Of a stretch of DNA of 64,000 nt, positions 34,153-45,200 are shown piece by piece. The stretch covers positions 2,024,001 through 2,088,000 of the forward strand of contig LSRY02000005.1 of the NCBI GenBank assembly GCA_001643675.2, given 5' to 3'. Source of the DNA: Monocercomonoides exilis (Eukaryota; Preaxostyla; Oxymonadida; Polymastigidae). Both the position numbers and the translations under genes were made by a program. The notes beneath the pieces are model-generated. The model saw only the letters and a program-made list of their open reading frames with translations. It was not told the DNA's origin and did not search any database. Each line of letters starts with the position of its first letter. Within the stretch, counting starts at the first letter, position 1.

Positions 34153-35135
34153 ATGACAAGTATTTTTAAAAGTCCATTCAAAATAAAAATTCATTCACTT
34201 CTCGATCAAGGAAAAGGAAGAAACGAAATTGCTCGTTTGTTGAATATTTTCGTTAACACAGAAAAATTTATATTAAAACAAACCATGTGCAATCAAAACG
34301 GCATGTCAGTCGCAAACTTTGAAGGCCAGTTATTCAAACGCCTTCTTTGTTGAGGAAAGCATAAAAAGAATCATTATATATGCAAATTCAAAGAGTCAGA
34401 GATCAAACAGATAACATTGGAGTGAATTGCTGCAATTCCACTGCTCATTGATTATTTCGCTTAATAAATAGAAAAGATCCAAAGAGAAAAATCAATCATT
34501 TCCTATCAAAGAATGCTCGCATGAAGAGCTATGTATTTACTGAAAAACATTAAAGGAATGATGAATTATTGGATCCAATTATCTTCGCTGATGCAAAAAA
34601 ATTCAATTTATTTGACCAGATAAAACAAGAATATAATAGATTGAATACAATAATGAGGAAATATTCGATCAAAAAAGTCAGTATACACATGAAAAATAAA
34701 GATATTTGTCGAAGTGTGTTATTATTTCAAATCACCAATTGTTATTGTTATCGAAACAATGAATTCTGAGGAATATTGTTGAATTGTGAAAATTTCATAG
34801 ATTCCTAATTCACGTAAGTAGTTCAAAAATAATATTAGATTTTTCCAAGACAATTCACATATTCATCGATCTTTAAATGTGCAAAATGAAATCAGAGATT
34901 TTTCAATCACCGGCGTAGAATGGCCTCCTTATTCTCCGGAATTTATATCATCGAAAACGTGTGGAGTATTTAAACAAGGAAATTTTTCAAAGATGGAAAA
35001 CCTTAGAAAAATGTGAATGAGTTGAAACAATCAATTTTGGCTGACTGGAATGAAATTGAAATGGATATAATTAATGAACTTGTTCATTCGATGTTCAAAC
35101 GCCTCAAAACAGTTGTTTTGAATGACGGAGGATAA
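34153..35135 (+). pseudogene. degenerate Tc1/mariner transposase
   Basis: Several pieces in different frames keep the order of a Tc1/mariner transposase. An N-terminal HTH (KIHSLLDQGKGRNEIARLLN) starts at 34153. A catalytic-strand piece IFADAKKFNLFD lies near 34580, where family members usually read 'FSDE..F'. Near 34835-34955 there is QDNSHIHRS and WPPYSPEF, the second catalytic Asp region. The closing INELVHSMFKRLKTVV near 35070-35120 matches the usual 'l..Lv.SmprRl..v'. Stops and frameshifts separate the pieces, and the first catalytic acidic residue reads Ala or Asp-Ala. It is an inactive fossil. Confidence 0.75.
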
Positions 35136-35187
35136 ATCAACTATTGATATATTTTTATTATGTTATTCGTTTTAATATTTGGAATTT

Positions 35188-35221
<34 letters not shown>

Positions 35222-35747
35222 AAAAAAGATAAAAAATTTATCTCTATTGCTAAGCATTAAAATGTCTGATAATAACAACAACTGAATGAAAATTTTCTCT
35301 TTCTTAACTGCTGGTTCATATTTTCAATTTCAAAAAGTGGATTAGTTGTTTTTGATGGTCGGTGTAATATTATCGAATTAAACTAATTTTACAAAAATAA
35401 TAACATCATGACACAAACCCATAACATTTTCCAAGAAAAATAAATAGTCCGAAAGCAAAAATATATAACTTATAGTTATTTCAATTTCACGCAACATTTA
35501 TCATCATTCGTAAATAATTCCTTGTAAATTTCTACACAATATCATAAATATCCGAAAATCTTTCACCAATAAACCAGATTATCAGCACAAAGAACTTAGA
35601 TAATAAAATATTCGGACAATTTCAAACGAAAATCACAACATAAAGATTTCTAAACAAAATGGTTCAAAAATTATGAATAAAAAAATTTTCAGAATGTCAT
35701 CGAAGAATTCAAAGTGCAAGAAATAAACACTGCATGCTGATTTTGAT
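35136..35747. other. intergenic AT-rich stretch with a 31-T run
   Basis: Position 35190-35220 is an unbroken T run, possibly linked to the 3' end of the mariner remnant. The rest is AT-rich with no exon-like segment on either strand. Confidence 0.6.
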
Positions 35748-36914
35748 TCAACATCTATCTAACTCCAGTTTCAATGATTTACTAATTTTTATCATCTTCT
35801 TCCTAACCCTGCGATATTCTCTATTTTTATTTTCGGTTATCCGATCATATCCAGCGTTTTCCCAAAAATCTACAACATCTCCTGAAATAATCATTGACAT
35901 CATAAGCGGTGCATAAAACATATAAGCCAATAAACATAAATCAACTGGAAGCAGAACAAGAGCAAATGGTTTCACAATTCCATCGGCCCACAAAGCACAT
36001 AAAATTTGTACAATTTCAGCAGCAATATGCAAAATGAATATTGGGCGACTTGCTATCCAGCAACAAAATTCATTTCCTACTGACCAAAAGTAAAATGCTC
36101 CAACTGCAAAATACAAATAATTTCCTGCAGCAGCAACTGACCATGGAACATCCCATCCAGCGTCTTTCTTCAGCACGTTCAGCACAAAACCCACTAATTT
36201 TATAAAAATGCATAAATATGCACAAAAACGTGCCTTCATTTCTTTGCGACCTTGCTCTTTTCCAGTTATGTATATCTCAAGGGCAAATGGAGCTAAAATA
36301 AGTAAGAGAAGCTCTGGAATTCCAGCTAAACAAAGCCATTCAACCCCGAGTCCATCTGCAAAAACAGAAAAACACAAAATACTGGTGGGAAACAACACGA
36401 TTGTGAAAAGTTGAAGAAACGTAAAATCAATCAAATAGAACAATAATGGAAAATATAGAATAAATCCAAGAAAGAAAAACGATCCCGCAGTTGTGAACAT
36501 ATAAAAAAATCCACTCACTTTCATTGAAGATTGACAATTATAACCTGCAATGTGCAATGTAACCAAGCCAAATATCATGCTTATAACTGAAAGTGAAAAA
36601 AATGGAATCATGAGGATACTGCAAATCTTATAACTTTTTCGGTATCTATATTCATCACAAAAACAATCAAAAATATCAAAAGATGTTGATTTGCATTTTG
36701 ATAGTTGTAATAAATGTGTTTTATATATCCTGAATGAGGGAATGAAATTTATAACAAAAATATTCAACACATTATTTCAAAAAGTTAAGTGTCAGAAAAG
36801 AAAATTAAAAATACTTGGAATAATCGAAAAAATCAAAATATACCGATATGTTTCTTTAAAGCCTTTAGGAGAAAATTTGTAGATATGAGCATTATCACAA
36901 TCCTTACCAAACAT
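35748..36914 (-). CDS. multi-pass membrane protein, TMEM185-like in layout
   Basis: Two exons: 36914-36844 and 36729-35748, with a 114-bp intron (GTATAT to CATTCAG); 350 aa. The spliced start MFGKDCDNAHIYKFSPKGF replaces a non-ATG opening seen if exon 2 is read alone. At least eight to ten hydrophobic segments follow, including ILMIPFFSLSVISMIFGLV, FFLGFILYFPLLFYLIDF, LFTIVLFPTSILCFSVF and IPELLLLILAPFALEIYI. The second half contains WSVAAAGNYLYFAVGAFYFW. The C-terminus is short, basic and cytosolic-looking. The even spread of short helices resembles the TMEM185/FAM11 family, but I cannot confirm it. The gene begins only 27 bp after the stop of the F-box gene on the same strand. Confidence 0.6.
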
Positions 36915-36941
36915 TCAACACTTTAAAAGAAGAAATAAATA

Positions 36942-37295
36942 TCAAACTTCAATAATTTCAGGAGAAAACTGAAGTAACGGTTCTTTTTTATCTCTGTTCA
37001 AGAAAAATTCATTGTAATTATCATGAATTATTTTTTCTGTTTCACTTTTCCACAATGAGTCGATATTTGAAACTCGATGAAACTGATGGTTTACTTTTCT
37101 TAATGCTTTGAACGTTGGAAAATCGCAATTTCGAAAAATCCTATTTGCAAATAGAAAGAAACAATTTTATACATGAGAGACATAAGAATGAACCACACAT
37201 TTCGATTATTTCATCTGGTAGCTCAGCTGCAAGCAAAATGCATAAATCAAACGAAATTCAAGCTCCATTTCAACAAACAAACCGAATAAATTCAT
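36942..37295 (-). CDS. 79-aa F-box protein
   Basis: This gene is too split to be found as one frame. Exons: 37295-37283 (13 nt), 37226-37199 (28 nt), 37140-36942 (199 nt), with introns GTTTGT to TTGCAG and GTGTGG to AAATAG. They total 240 nt with all phases consistent. The product MNLFAELPDEIIEMIF... continues RNCDFPTFKALRKVNHQFHR and SNIDSLWKSE. This is the classic F-box order: LPxEI, a helix, LrxVNxxF, then a D.LW motif. F-box proteins bind Skp1 in SCF ubiquitin ligases and bring substrates. Here almost nothing follows the F-box, so there is no visible substrate domain. It may act by itself as a Skp1 adaptor or compete for Skp1 (inference). It lies immediately upstream of the membrane-protein gene. 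Confidence 0.8.
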
Positions 37296-37917
37296 AAATA
37301 TTTTTGGAATTGTGCAAAATATTTTGAATTATCTCAATAGATGAACAAGACAAAAAAATTCATAGCTTCCATAACATTAATTATTGCCATCTATTTTTCC
37401 ATTTTTAACGAAAGATTTCAAAAATTTGTAATGGACATGTTAACAAATAATTTGTGATATAACTCCAAAAAGCTTTTTATTAATTCCATTTTCCTTTTAA
37501 ATTATTTTGTAGAGCTTTTATCAACAACAATTTTATCGTTGAATCAAAATAGCTCTTCTTAAAGAAAAATATTCAAAAAAGCACAAAGAGTGGTCCACCC
37601 CAAAAAAATCTGCTGAAATAGAAATTTTTATGCTGTCTTTTATCGAATATCTTTCTTATGAAAATTTTTCTGCTTTTTCAATTGTTTTGATTTATAATTT
37701 TGATTTGCAAGCTTTGATTTCTTTTTTGAAAGAATTTATTTCATATTTTCTTATTCATGTTATCGTTTCGCATATGATATTATTTGTTTTTTTAAACCAA
37801 TATTTTCTGTTTTTCACAATCTAAAAATGTGGAGAAATATATTGCATTTAAGATCAAAACAGAAAATCGTTCTGAACGAAATATTGCCCTTTTCAGTAAC
37901 ATTATTCAAAACTGCAC
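37296..37917. other. divergent spacer between the F-box and Nudix genes
   Basis: About 620 bp of AT-rich DNA. A 64-codon hydrophobic frame at 37630-37824 is AT-driven and is not supported as a gene. Confidence 0.5.
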
Positions 37918-38783
37918 ATGTATAAACAAGACATAAAAGTGATAGCAAAGGGAAAATGGCTCACTTTGCAAGCAGCTCGCTTTAAAGACGCAAAAGGAAG
38001 AGAAATTGAGTGGGAAATGACAAAAGGAAACATTATTAATGAAAAAACTCAAGCAGTGGAAATAATATCTCTCTTGGTGCAAAAAGAAAAGAAGCCACAG
38101 CTTATTTTGATTAAGCAATATCGAGCACCTTGTTTGACTTCCATTTATGAAATAACAACATAAGATTTGAAATTGATTGAATTTAGCAAATATGATGCTA
38201 ATTGAATTTCCTGCTGGTATTGTTCCACCAGGCGTTGATCCTGCTGCGCATGCAGTTCAAGAACTTTATGTTTGCAATTTGATTTAGGTTTTGGATGAAT
38301 GTTAGAATCTGAAACACATTCTATTCACTTTTATTAAAGGAAGAAACTGGTTACATTGCAACAATACCAAAAACCGATGAGAAAATACCAGATTCAAGTT
38401 TTACAGAAAGTACAAAAATGGATGATGAAATACCGTCTTCTTCTACGTCTTCTTCAAAATTTCCATCTTTCTCTGATTTATCTGTGCTTGCCTCAATTTC
38501 CGAACCCGTGATGGTAAGTCCTGCATTTAGTTGTACGCGATCCACAGTGGTCACATTTGTTGTTGATGGTGATTTACCAGAAAATAAAAATCCACAAGCA
38601 CACAACGTTGAGGAGGAAGGAGAGATAACGGAACCTCTTCTCGTTGATTTTGACGAACATCTGATGGAACGGCTGAATGAAATGGCCAAAGTTGAAAATC
38701 AAGCAATAGATGGAAGAGTGTATATGTTTGCAAAAGGTGTATCAACTGCATTGTCTCTCTCAAAGATGTTGAATAAAGAATGA
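37918..38783 (+). CDS. Nudix hydrolase, ADP-ribose pyrophosphatase (NUDT5-like)
   Basis: Three exons: 37918-38131, 38187-38269, 38340-38783; 246 aa. The N-terminus has the NUDT5 order: GKWLTLQAARFKD, AVEIISLLVQ, LILIKQYRAP. Splicing then gives NMMLIEFPAG and the Nudix box GIVPPGVDPAAHAVQELYEETGY. The C-terminus DGRVYMFAKGVSTAL matches the closing helix of NUDT5. The enzyme class hydrolyses ADP-ribose to AMP and ribose-5-phosphate in the cytosol, clearing a reactive metabolite. In the Nudix box (GX5EX7REUXEEXGU) the first Glu is Val and the Arg is Gln, while the metal-binding EE pair is kept. A Ser/Thr/Asp-rich insert of about 45 residues follows the box. Activity is probable but not assured. 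Confidence 0.88.
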
Positions 38784-39254
38784 AATGTAAAGTTATTTTG
38801 TATTTATTTTCAATTATTTTGTTGTTTTTTTAAACCAACTCCTTCCATTGGAAGATATACATTCAGTAAGATGAATTTTAGTATTTAAATTTGTACAATT
38901 ATGTTGAATTCATTTTTATTTTGTAGTTGCCTACAAAATGCATTTTTTATTTATTTGGCAATTCTTGAAAAAATAATGAATACAAATCATTTAACTGAAA
39001 AATAAAAAAATTTTTTGTGTGTTGAAAATAAAAATAACTTCAACAAATCGAAGAATATCTTGAATACATATGGACATCCAAAATATTTAATCACAAAAAG
39101 TGGATGTCTTTAGATTGTAACATTTGTACATGGAAAAATAAATGAAAATGATGTTTTGAATCATAAAAATGAAATATCTGAAAGAATTTCAAAAATAAAG
39201 ACAACATAATGATAAAACAATTTCTGCTACAAGATCTTTAACGCTTTCAAACAT
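38784..39254. other. intergenic between convergent genes
   Basis: AT-rich 3' flanks of the Nudix gene and of the minus-strand giant gene. No exon-like segment is visible. Confidence 0.55.
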
Positions 39255-42200
39255 TTATTTCATAATTAAAGGTGATCCCAGTCCATTTGTCATCTTTGGG
39301 TTTGTTGTGGCAATTCGAGGAGAACGAATGCTGGGATACGCAAAAGAAGAAGAAGGGGTATGAAAAGAGCTGATAAGAGGAGAAGTTGGAAGGCGAGGAC
39401 TGGAACGAGGGGAAGTCTGGTGCTCAATGAGATGATCACGTGGACTCTTCAATGGAGGCGTCTGATTTGTGAGATGAATGTAACATTGAATGAATTAATA
39501 AAAGACAAAATTGAATATCAAAGAAAAAATAAAACAAGAACATACATCAAAAGTTATCTTTCTCATCGGCAACTTCGTTTTCACTTCGGTTTCTTCTCGC
39601 CACCATTCGTTGTTCTCAAGCAATTCGTTCGCCCCGTCGATTGCTTCTTTCTCTTTCAGCTGACTTTGCACCTGTCTGATTTTGGAGATGATGGCAACGC
39701 CAGATGTGCGAAAAGGAGAGCGAGGAGAGCGAGGAGAGCGAGGAGAGCGAGGAGAACAAATTGGACTTGTGACACTTTGACTGAGCGATTCATCGCTTTC
39801 TTTCTGTGCATACTTCGTTTGATACAAATGATTGGGATTTGCGTTTGAAGATTCTTTTTTCAAGGGAGAGATTTCACTGATATCTCTTTCGTCTGAAGAT
39901 TTGCCTTCTTCATCCTCATTCTCAAAGGCAGTTATCTTCGGCAGCGTCAGCGCAGGCGGTGCAAGAGCTGTGTATGGAGAAGGAGTCGATCGTTGGGGTT
40001 TTGGACGTGCAATTTGAACAGGAGGAGGAGTGGCATTTATCGTGTTTGTTGTTCTTGAAGGCTCAATGGATTCAGAAATATTTGCATTGCTTGATGAAGA
40101 GTTGTCATTGCCTGCTAAGTCTTGCTTGAGAGAGGAAGATAATAAATCATGAGAAGATTCTGGATCCAGCTTAAATGAACTCAAAGAAGGAGAAGAATGC
40201 AATGATTGACTCTTCGATTCTCCATTACTTATTTCAGTGTTTTGTTCTATGCCTTCAATTTCCTGTGCTCCTTCTGTGTTCTTGTCTTCAATTCCATCAT
40301 AATCAAGCTGAATTGCCTTTTCAGAATTATTCAACTTCTTTTCATCATCTTTATTCTCAACAAGTTTTTCATCACCACCATTTTCATCGGTTTCAGCTTC
40401 ATCTTCCTTTTTATTTTCTCCATCAAAATTATCATTAAGCTGTTCTCGCTCTTTTTGGTTTTCAGCAGTGCCTTTCTCTTCTTCTCCTATTTCTTCTTCA
40501 GCATATGTATTATCTTTAACTTTATCTTCATTTTCTTGTTTATTTTCCTTCGAAATTGATGTTTCATTTGCATTTGCGTGTTGGGTACTTGGGGTAGTTA
40601 TCTCTCTTTCTGAATCAGCAGAAGATGCAGCCAAAGGAGAAAAAGTACTCGAAAGATCGAGTTTTTCATTGCTGCTTCTCTGCGAAGAACCTGCCTGCAT
40701 CCATTTCTTCTGCGGAGAAGCTGCTTTTATCGCTGGATTCACTCTCCTCTGTTTAAAAGCAGGAAACATCACGGGCTCCTTTGGTGCACCCTCATCACTG
40801 TTGGAATTGCTTTGCGCAAAAACAAAAGGAGAAGTCTGCTGTGATTGTTCTGCATCTCCTGTTCTCAGCTGATTTGCAAACCACTCCAAATCTGCCAGCT
40901 GGGGTGATTTATTGTGATCCAATGCAATTTTTCTACGATTTATTATTGACTGTTTATCTTTCGATAGGCCACTCTCATGTGGAAGTGTTCTATTTGTTGC
41001 ATCTGGGTGACAATTTAAATGCTCTTTTGAATCATCTTTATATCTATTTGAACTCTGTTTTTCAACAATGCCTGCTTCTTCATTGTCACATTCCGTTCTT
41101 TGAAGTGTGTTCGATAAAAGACGCTGTTGAAGCCTGTGTCTCAGCACTTGCGGAGTGCAGAGCAGAAAAGGAGGAGGCATCGGGGTGGGTTGAACTGACC
41201 GCTGGGACAACTGAGTGTTTGTCGTATTGTTTGGAGAAGTTCTGTTCAACAGGAAATCAGAAATGGAAATATCAGGCGGCAAAACAGAAGATGAAAGGGG
41301 AGATGATTTATCTGCAGTTGCCTGCCCATTTCTGCTCTCAGAAGAAGCAGATAAAGCGCGATCGACTGATCCTAAAAGCTGTTTGAGAGGAGAGTTCACA
41401 GGATGCAGAGGAGGCGGAGGAGGAGTGAGCGCATGGACCAGCCAGAGTGGCAGTGGGTCTGTTTGTATTGCGATGGATGTTCCATTCAACTGAACTTCTG
41501 CTTCTTCATTTTCATTATCGTTGCCATTCGAAGAAGGAGAATCGAGTGATCTGGCTGAGTCAGTGATTGGCTGATTGAAAGAAGAAGACAGTTTGAGAGG
41601 TGATGGATGATGAGGAGATAACAAAGGAGGAAACACACATGAACGCTGATGAGCAAGAGTGGAAGAAGAGGAAGAGGAAGAGGGAGAAGAAGAAGAAGAA
41701 GAAGAATTATCAGATGAACTCGATGATTCGTTTGCTTCGCAACTTTCACCAATATCTGAAGAAGTGGACGAATCAGAAGGAATCACAGAATCAGTTGAAG
41801 ATTGTTCAATAGAATGAAGCAATGGAGAAAGCTCAGGTGTGACTGCCAGCGCTGTTAAAGGAGAGGTAGAGGCTGAAACAGAAGTAGAAATTGAATGTCT
41901 TCGGGTGTTTGGAGAACGAGCAGATGGAGTTGGATACAACAAGTCATTGGCAGCCATCTTCTGCTCGAGAATGATTGAAGTTGGCATTGGCGAGTCATAC
42001 ATCAATGGAACATCACAGAATGAAGAAGGAAGAAGCGAAAGAGGAGGAGATGAGGAATCCGAAGAAGAAGAAGAGGAAGAAACCAAATTTGAAGGAGGAG
42101 AAAGAGAAGAAAGAGAAGAAGGAGAAGGAGAAGAAGGAGCAGGAGAAGGAGAGCGAGGAGGAGGCGGTGGTGGTGACGGAGAAGGAGAAGATGGAGGCGT

Positions 42201-45200
42201 GGAAGGAGTCATTGGAAGGGTTGGAAGGGTTGGAAGAGCTGAAGATGTTGTTGATGTTGATGAGGATTCTGTTGAAGTCGATTGAGTTGGTTGATCTTTC
42301 GAAGGTGTTGGCGATTTTTCTGAAATGCTTTCTGGCTGTGTGGAATCTGGTTCAGCTGAAGAATCAATTAAAACTTTGTTTGCAGCCAGAGGCCTACGAT
42401 AAACAGAAGGAGAAAGAGATTCAGAAGAAGAGGAAGACACCAATGAAGAAGAAAAAGGCGGAGCAAGCTGCTTTTCAGCTTGAATCAGAAGAGAAATGCC
42501 ATTCATTGAATCGACACCTCTGTCGATCTTCGAATAATAAGGTGCCTCTTCTGAACTGAATGAAGAAACCAACGGAGAAGAAGAAGACAAAGAAGAAGAT
42601 GCCAATTGAGGTGAATGAAACAATTTGTGAGTTGTGGAATTAGCAGATGCCAAATTAGAATGTGCAGAAGAAGAAGGACGAGAAGATGCTGAAGCAATTG
42701 CAGAAGGCGGGCCTTTTGCTGCAAAGCTTTTGAGGCTCATGAGAGTGTTTGGCAGAAGAAGAGATTCGACACATTCATTTGCTGATGCATTTGCAGAAGA
42801 GGAGGAGGAAGAAGAAGAACGAGCAGATGCTGAAGTGAAAGGACGAGATGACAACAAGTCAGCAGAAGTTGTGGAAGGATAGGAAGAAAGGAAGGCGTGA
42901 CGAGGACGAGAAAAGGAAGAGGGAGGAGAACGCGATGAAAAAGAAGAGAAATTTGAAGAGCTGCGAAGCGAATACAATTCAGCTGAAGTTGATGACTGAT
43001 TTCTTTCAGCACTCAAATTCAGGCGAGGGATGCTGTTCTCTCCTCCTCCTCTTCTCTGTCCCCACTGCAGCGCCTTCAGACTCCTTTCTCTGCTCCTTCT
43101 CGTCCTCTCCTCATCCACACGCACCCCATCCACAACCAAACCGCTGCTGATTCTCGTGTTGCTGCTGTTTGTGTCTCTTCCGCTTTTCTGCAGCACTTCC
43201 CTTTCCATCTCTCTTTCCAGTGCAATCAACTCGTCTCTGCTTCTCTCCACGCCTCTCACTCGATCTCTTTCTCTTTCTCTCTCCCACCTCTTCGTGAGCA
43301 TCTCCTTCTCTGCTGCCAGCACCTCCTCTTCGTCCTCTTCATTTCCAGCGGTCTCTTTGCTCATCGTCCACTCGCCTGAAATGGATGGAACACTTCGCAT
43401 TCCAAGAAGCGTGTGCGAAAGACGCCTCGACGGAAGAGCAGACGACTCACGATGAGAAGGCGGAGCAAGCACTTTCTCAATCATTTCATCTGCTTCGCTC
43501 TTTCTTTGCGTCTTTTGGTGGCTCATCTGCTGCACAGGCTGTGATTGTGCCAATCTCCTCGAAGCTGTTTTGGATGCCCTCAACGAAACATCTCCTGCCT
43601 CGTCTAAATCAAACTTTGCATTCCGTCTGGGTCTGTTGCGTGAGGGTGGATTCGACTGCGGAGGAGGATGATTTCTCGATCGACTGGTCAGATGCGATGT
43701 GTGTGGATGCACCATTGCATTTCCTGTGTGGCTGAACTGTGGATGAGGCTGTGTGTATTTTCTGTTCTGCCAGCGAGGGCTCTGCAGATTGAATGATGAT
43801 CGTGCCTGATACACACCAGCCGCACTTTTTGAGCCCTTTTGTGTTCGAAAGAGATCAGATGAGGCTGAATTGAAGAGAACTGATTGTGTGCCAACAGATC
43901 GATGCGTTGCGTCATCGACATATTTGATGTCTGCCATATGCAAGTTGTTCCCTTTTTGACTGTATTTTTGCTTGGAGTGATTGTCCTGTTGTACTGATGA
44001 GTTAATAGATGAGCGAACAGGAGACGAAGGCGGTGATATTGCGAGTGTTGAAGAGGCCACAAGATTTGGCGACGCCAGCGACTCAACAACAGCCACACCG
44101 ACAACATCTCCTCTTCTGTTCTTCTTGCGAATGTGGAATGATTGTGCTCCTGGTGATGCTTTTTGGTTGAGAAAAGAAGAAGACAACGCAATGTCTGCCA
44201 TTCCATTTCTTGCTGCTTCTCCTTCAATGATGGATTTCTGAACATCTCCTTCTTCAATTTGACCCAATTCTCTCCTCCTCTCTTCCTCTTCCTCTTCCTC
44301 TGCCACCAACATCCCCACCCTCTCTCTGATCTCCTGCACCGCTGCCTCGTCTTCCTCCATTCTCTCCCTCAGCTCTTCATTCAGCCTTCGATACGCGCCG
44401 TGTGGCCCAGGTGCGAGTGGCTGGGTGAAGAGATGCTTCTTTTGCAGGCGAGGAAAAGAGGGCTGTGCAAATCCTTTTGAAGCAGAAAGAGAAGCAGAAA
44501 GAGGAACAGAAGTTGAAGTTGGAGAGGAGATTAGAGAATTAGAAAAAGGAGGGCTAACACTGTTAAGCGAAGAAGGGTCAAGAGATGCATTTGGCGTGAA
44601 GGAAGTGGAATAAGGCGAAAAAGAGAGAGATTGTGTTAATGGAGACGAGGAAGGCGTTTGAGAGGAGAAGGCAAAGTTGAGTGAAGATGAGGCAGAAGGA
44701 GAAAGACACGGCGGAGGAGAGATTGCTCGATAGATTGGCTTGCGTTTCACTTGCTCTGTGCGAATGATGTCAATGTTTGCGTTCTCTTTTGAATGCTGTT
44801 CGCTTTCACTCTGCTGTTCTGAGTGTTCTGCTGTGTGTTGTGATGGAAGTGAGTCATCATCTCCTATCTGTTCTGTTTGCTTTTGTACATCAGCTTCAGA
44901 TGAAGTAGATTTCAATGCCGAAAAAGGAAGATCTGTCTCAGAAGAGGCGTCTTGTTCATTTGATTCTAATGAATGCTTGTCTGCCTTCAAGACAGACACA
45001 GTCGATGAAATATCCATTTTCACATTAGAATCATTTGCACTATTCTGAATATGATCTTCGTATTTCTCTGTTTTATGACTGCCATTGGTTTTGCTTGTAG
45101 AAAATGCTGAGCGAGCTCTTCTGCGTGTTTGTAGAGCTTCCTCTTCTTCTTCCTTCTCTACTTCTTTTTCTTTCTTTCCCTCCTCTTCCTCTTCAATGCT

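Noticed and set aside
33000-35700. Terminal inverted repeats flanking the mariner remnant
   Set aside because: The flanks are too AT-rich to find a convincing pair by eye. The long T run at 35190-35220 is not matched by an A run at a plausible left end.
39700-39760. Possible CRISPR-like or satellite array from the repeated GAGAGCGAG unit
   Set aside because: It is a 9-bp in-frame repeat encoding Ser-Pro-Arg with no spacers. No CRISPR array is seen anywhere in the window.
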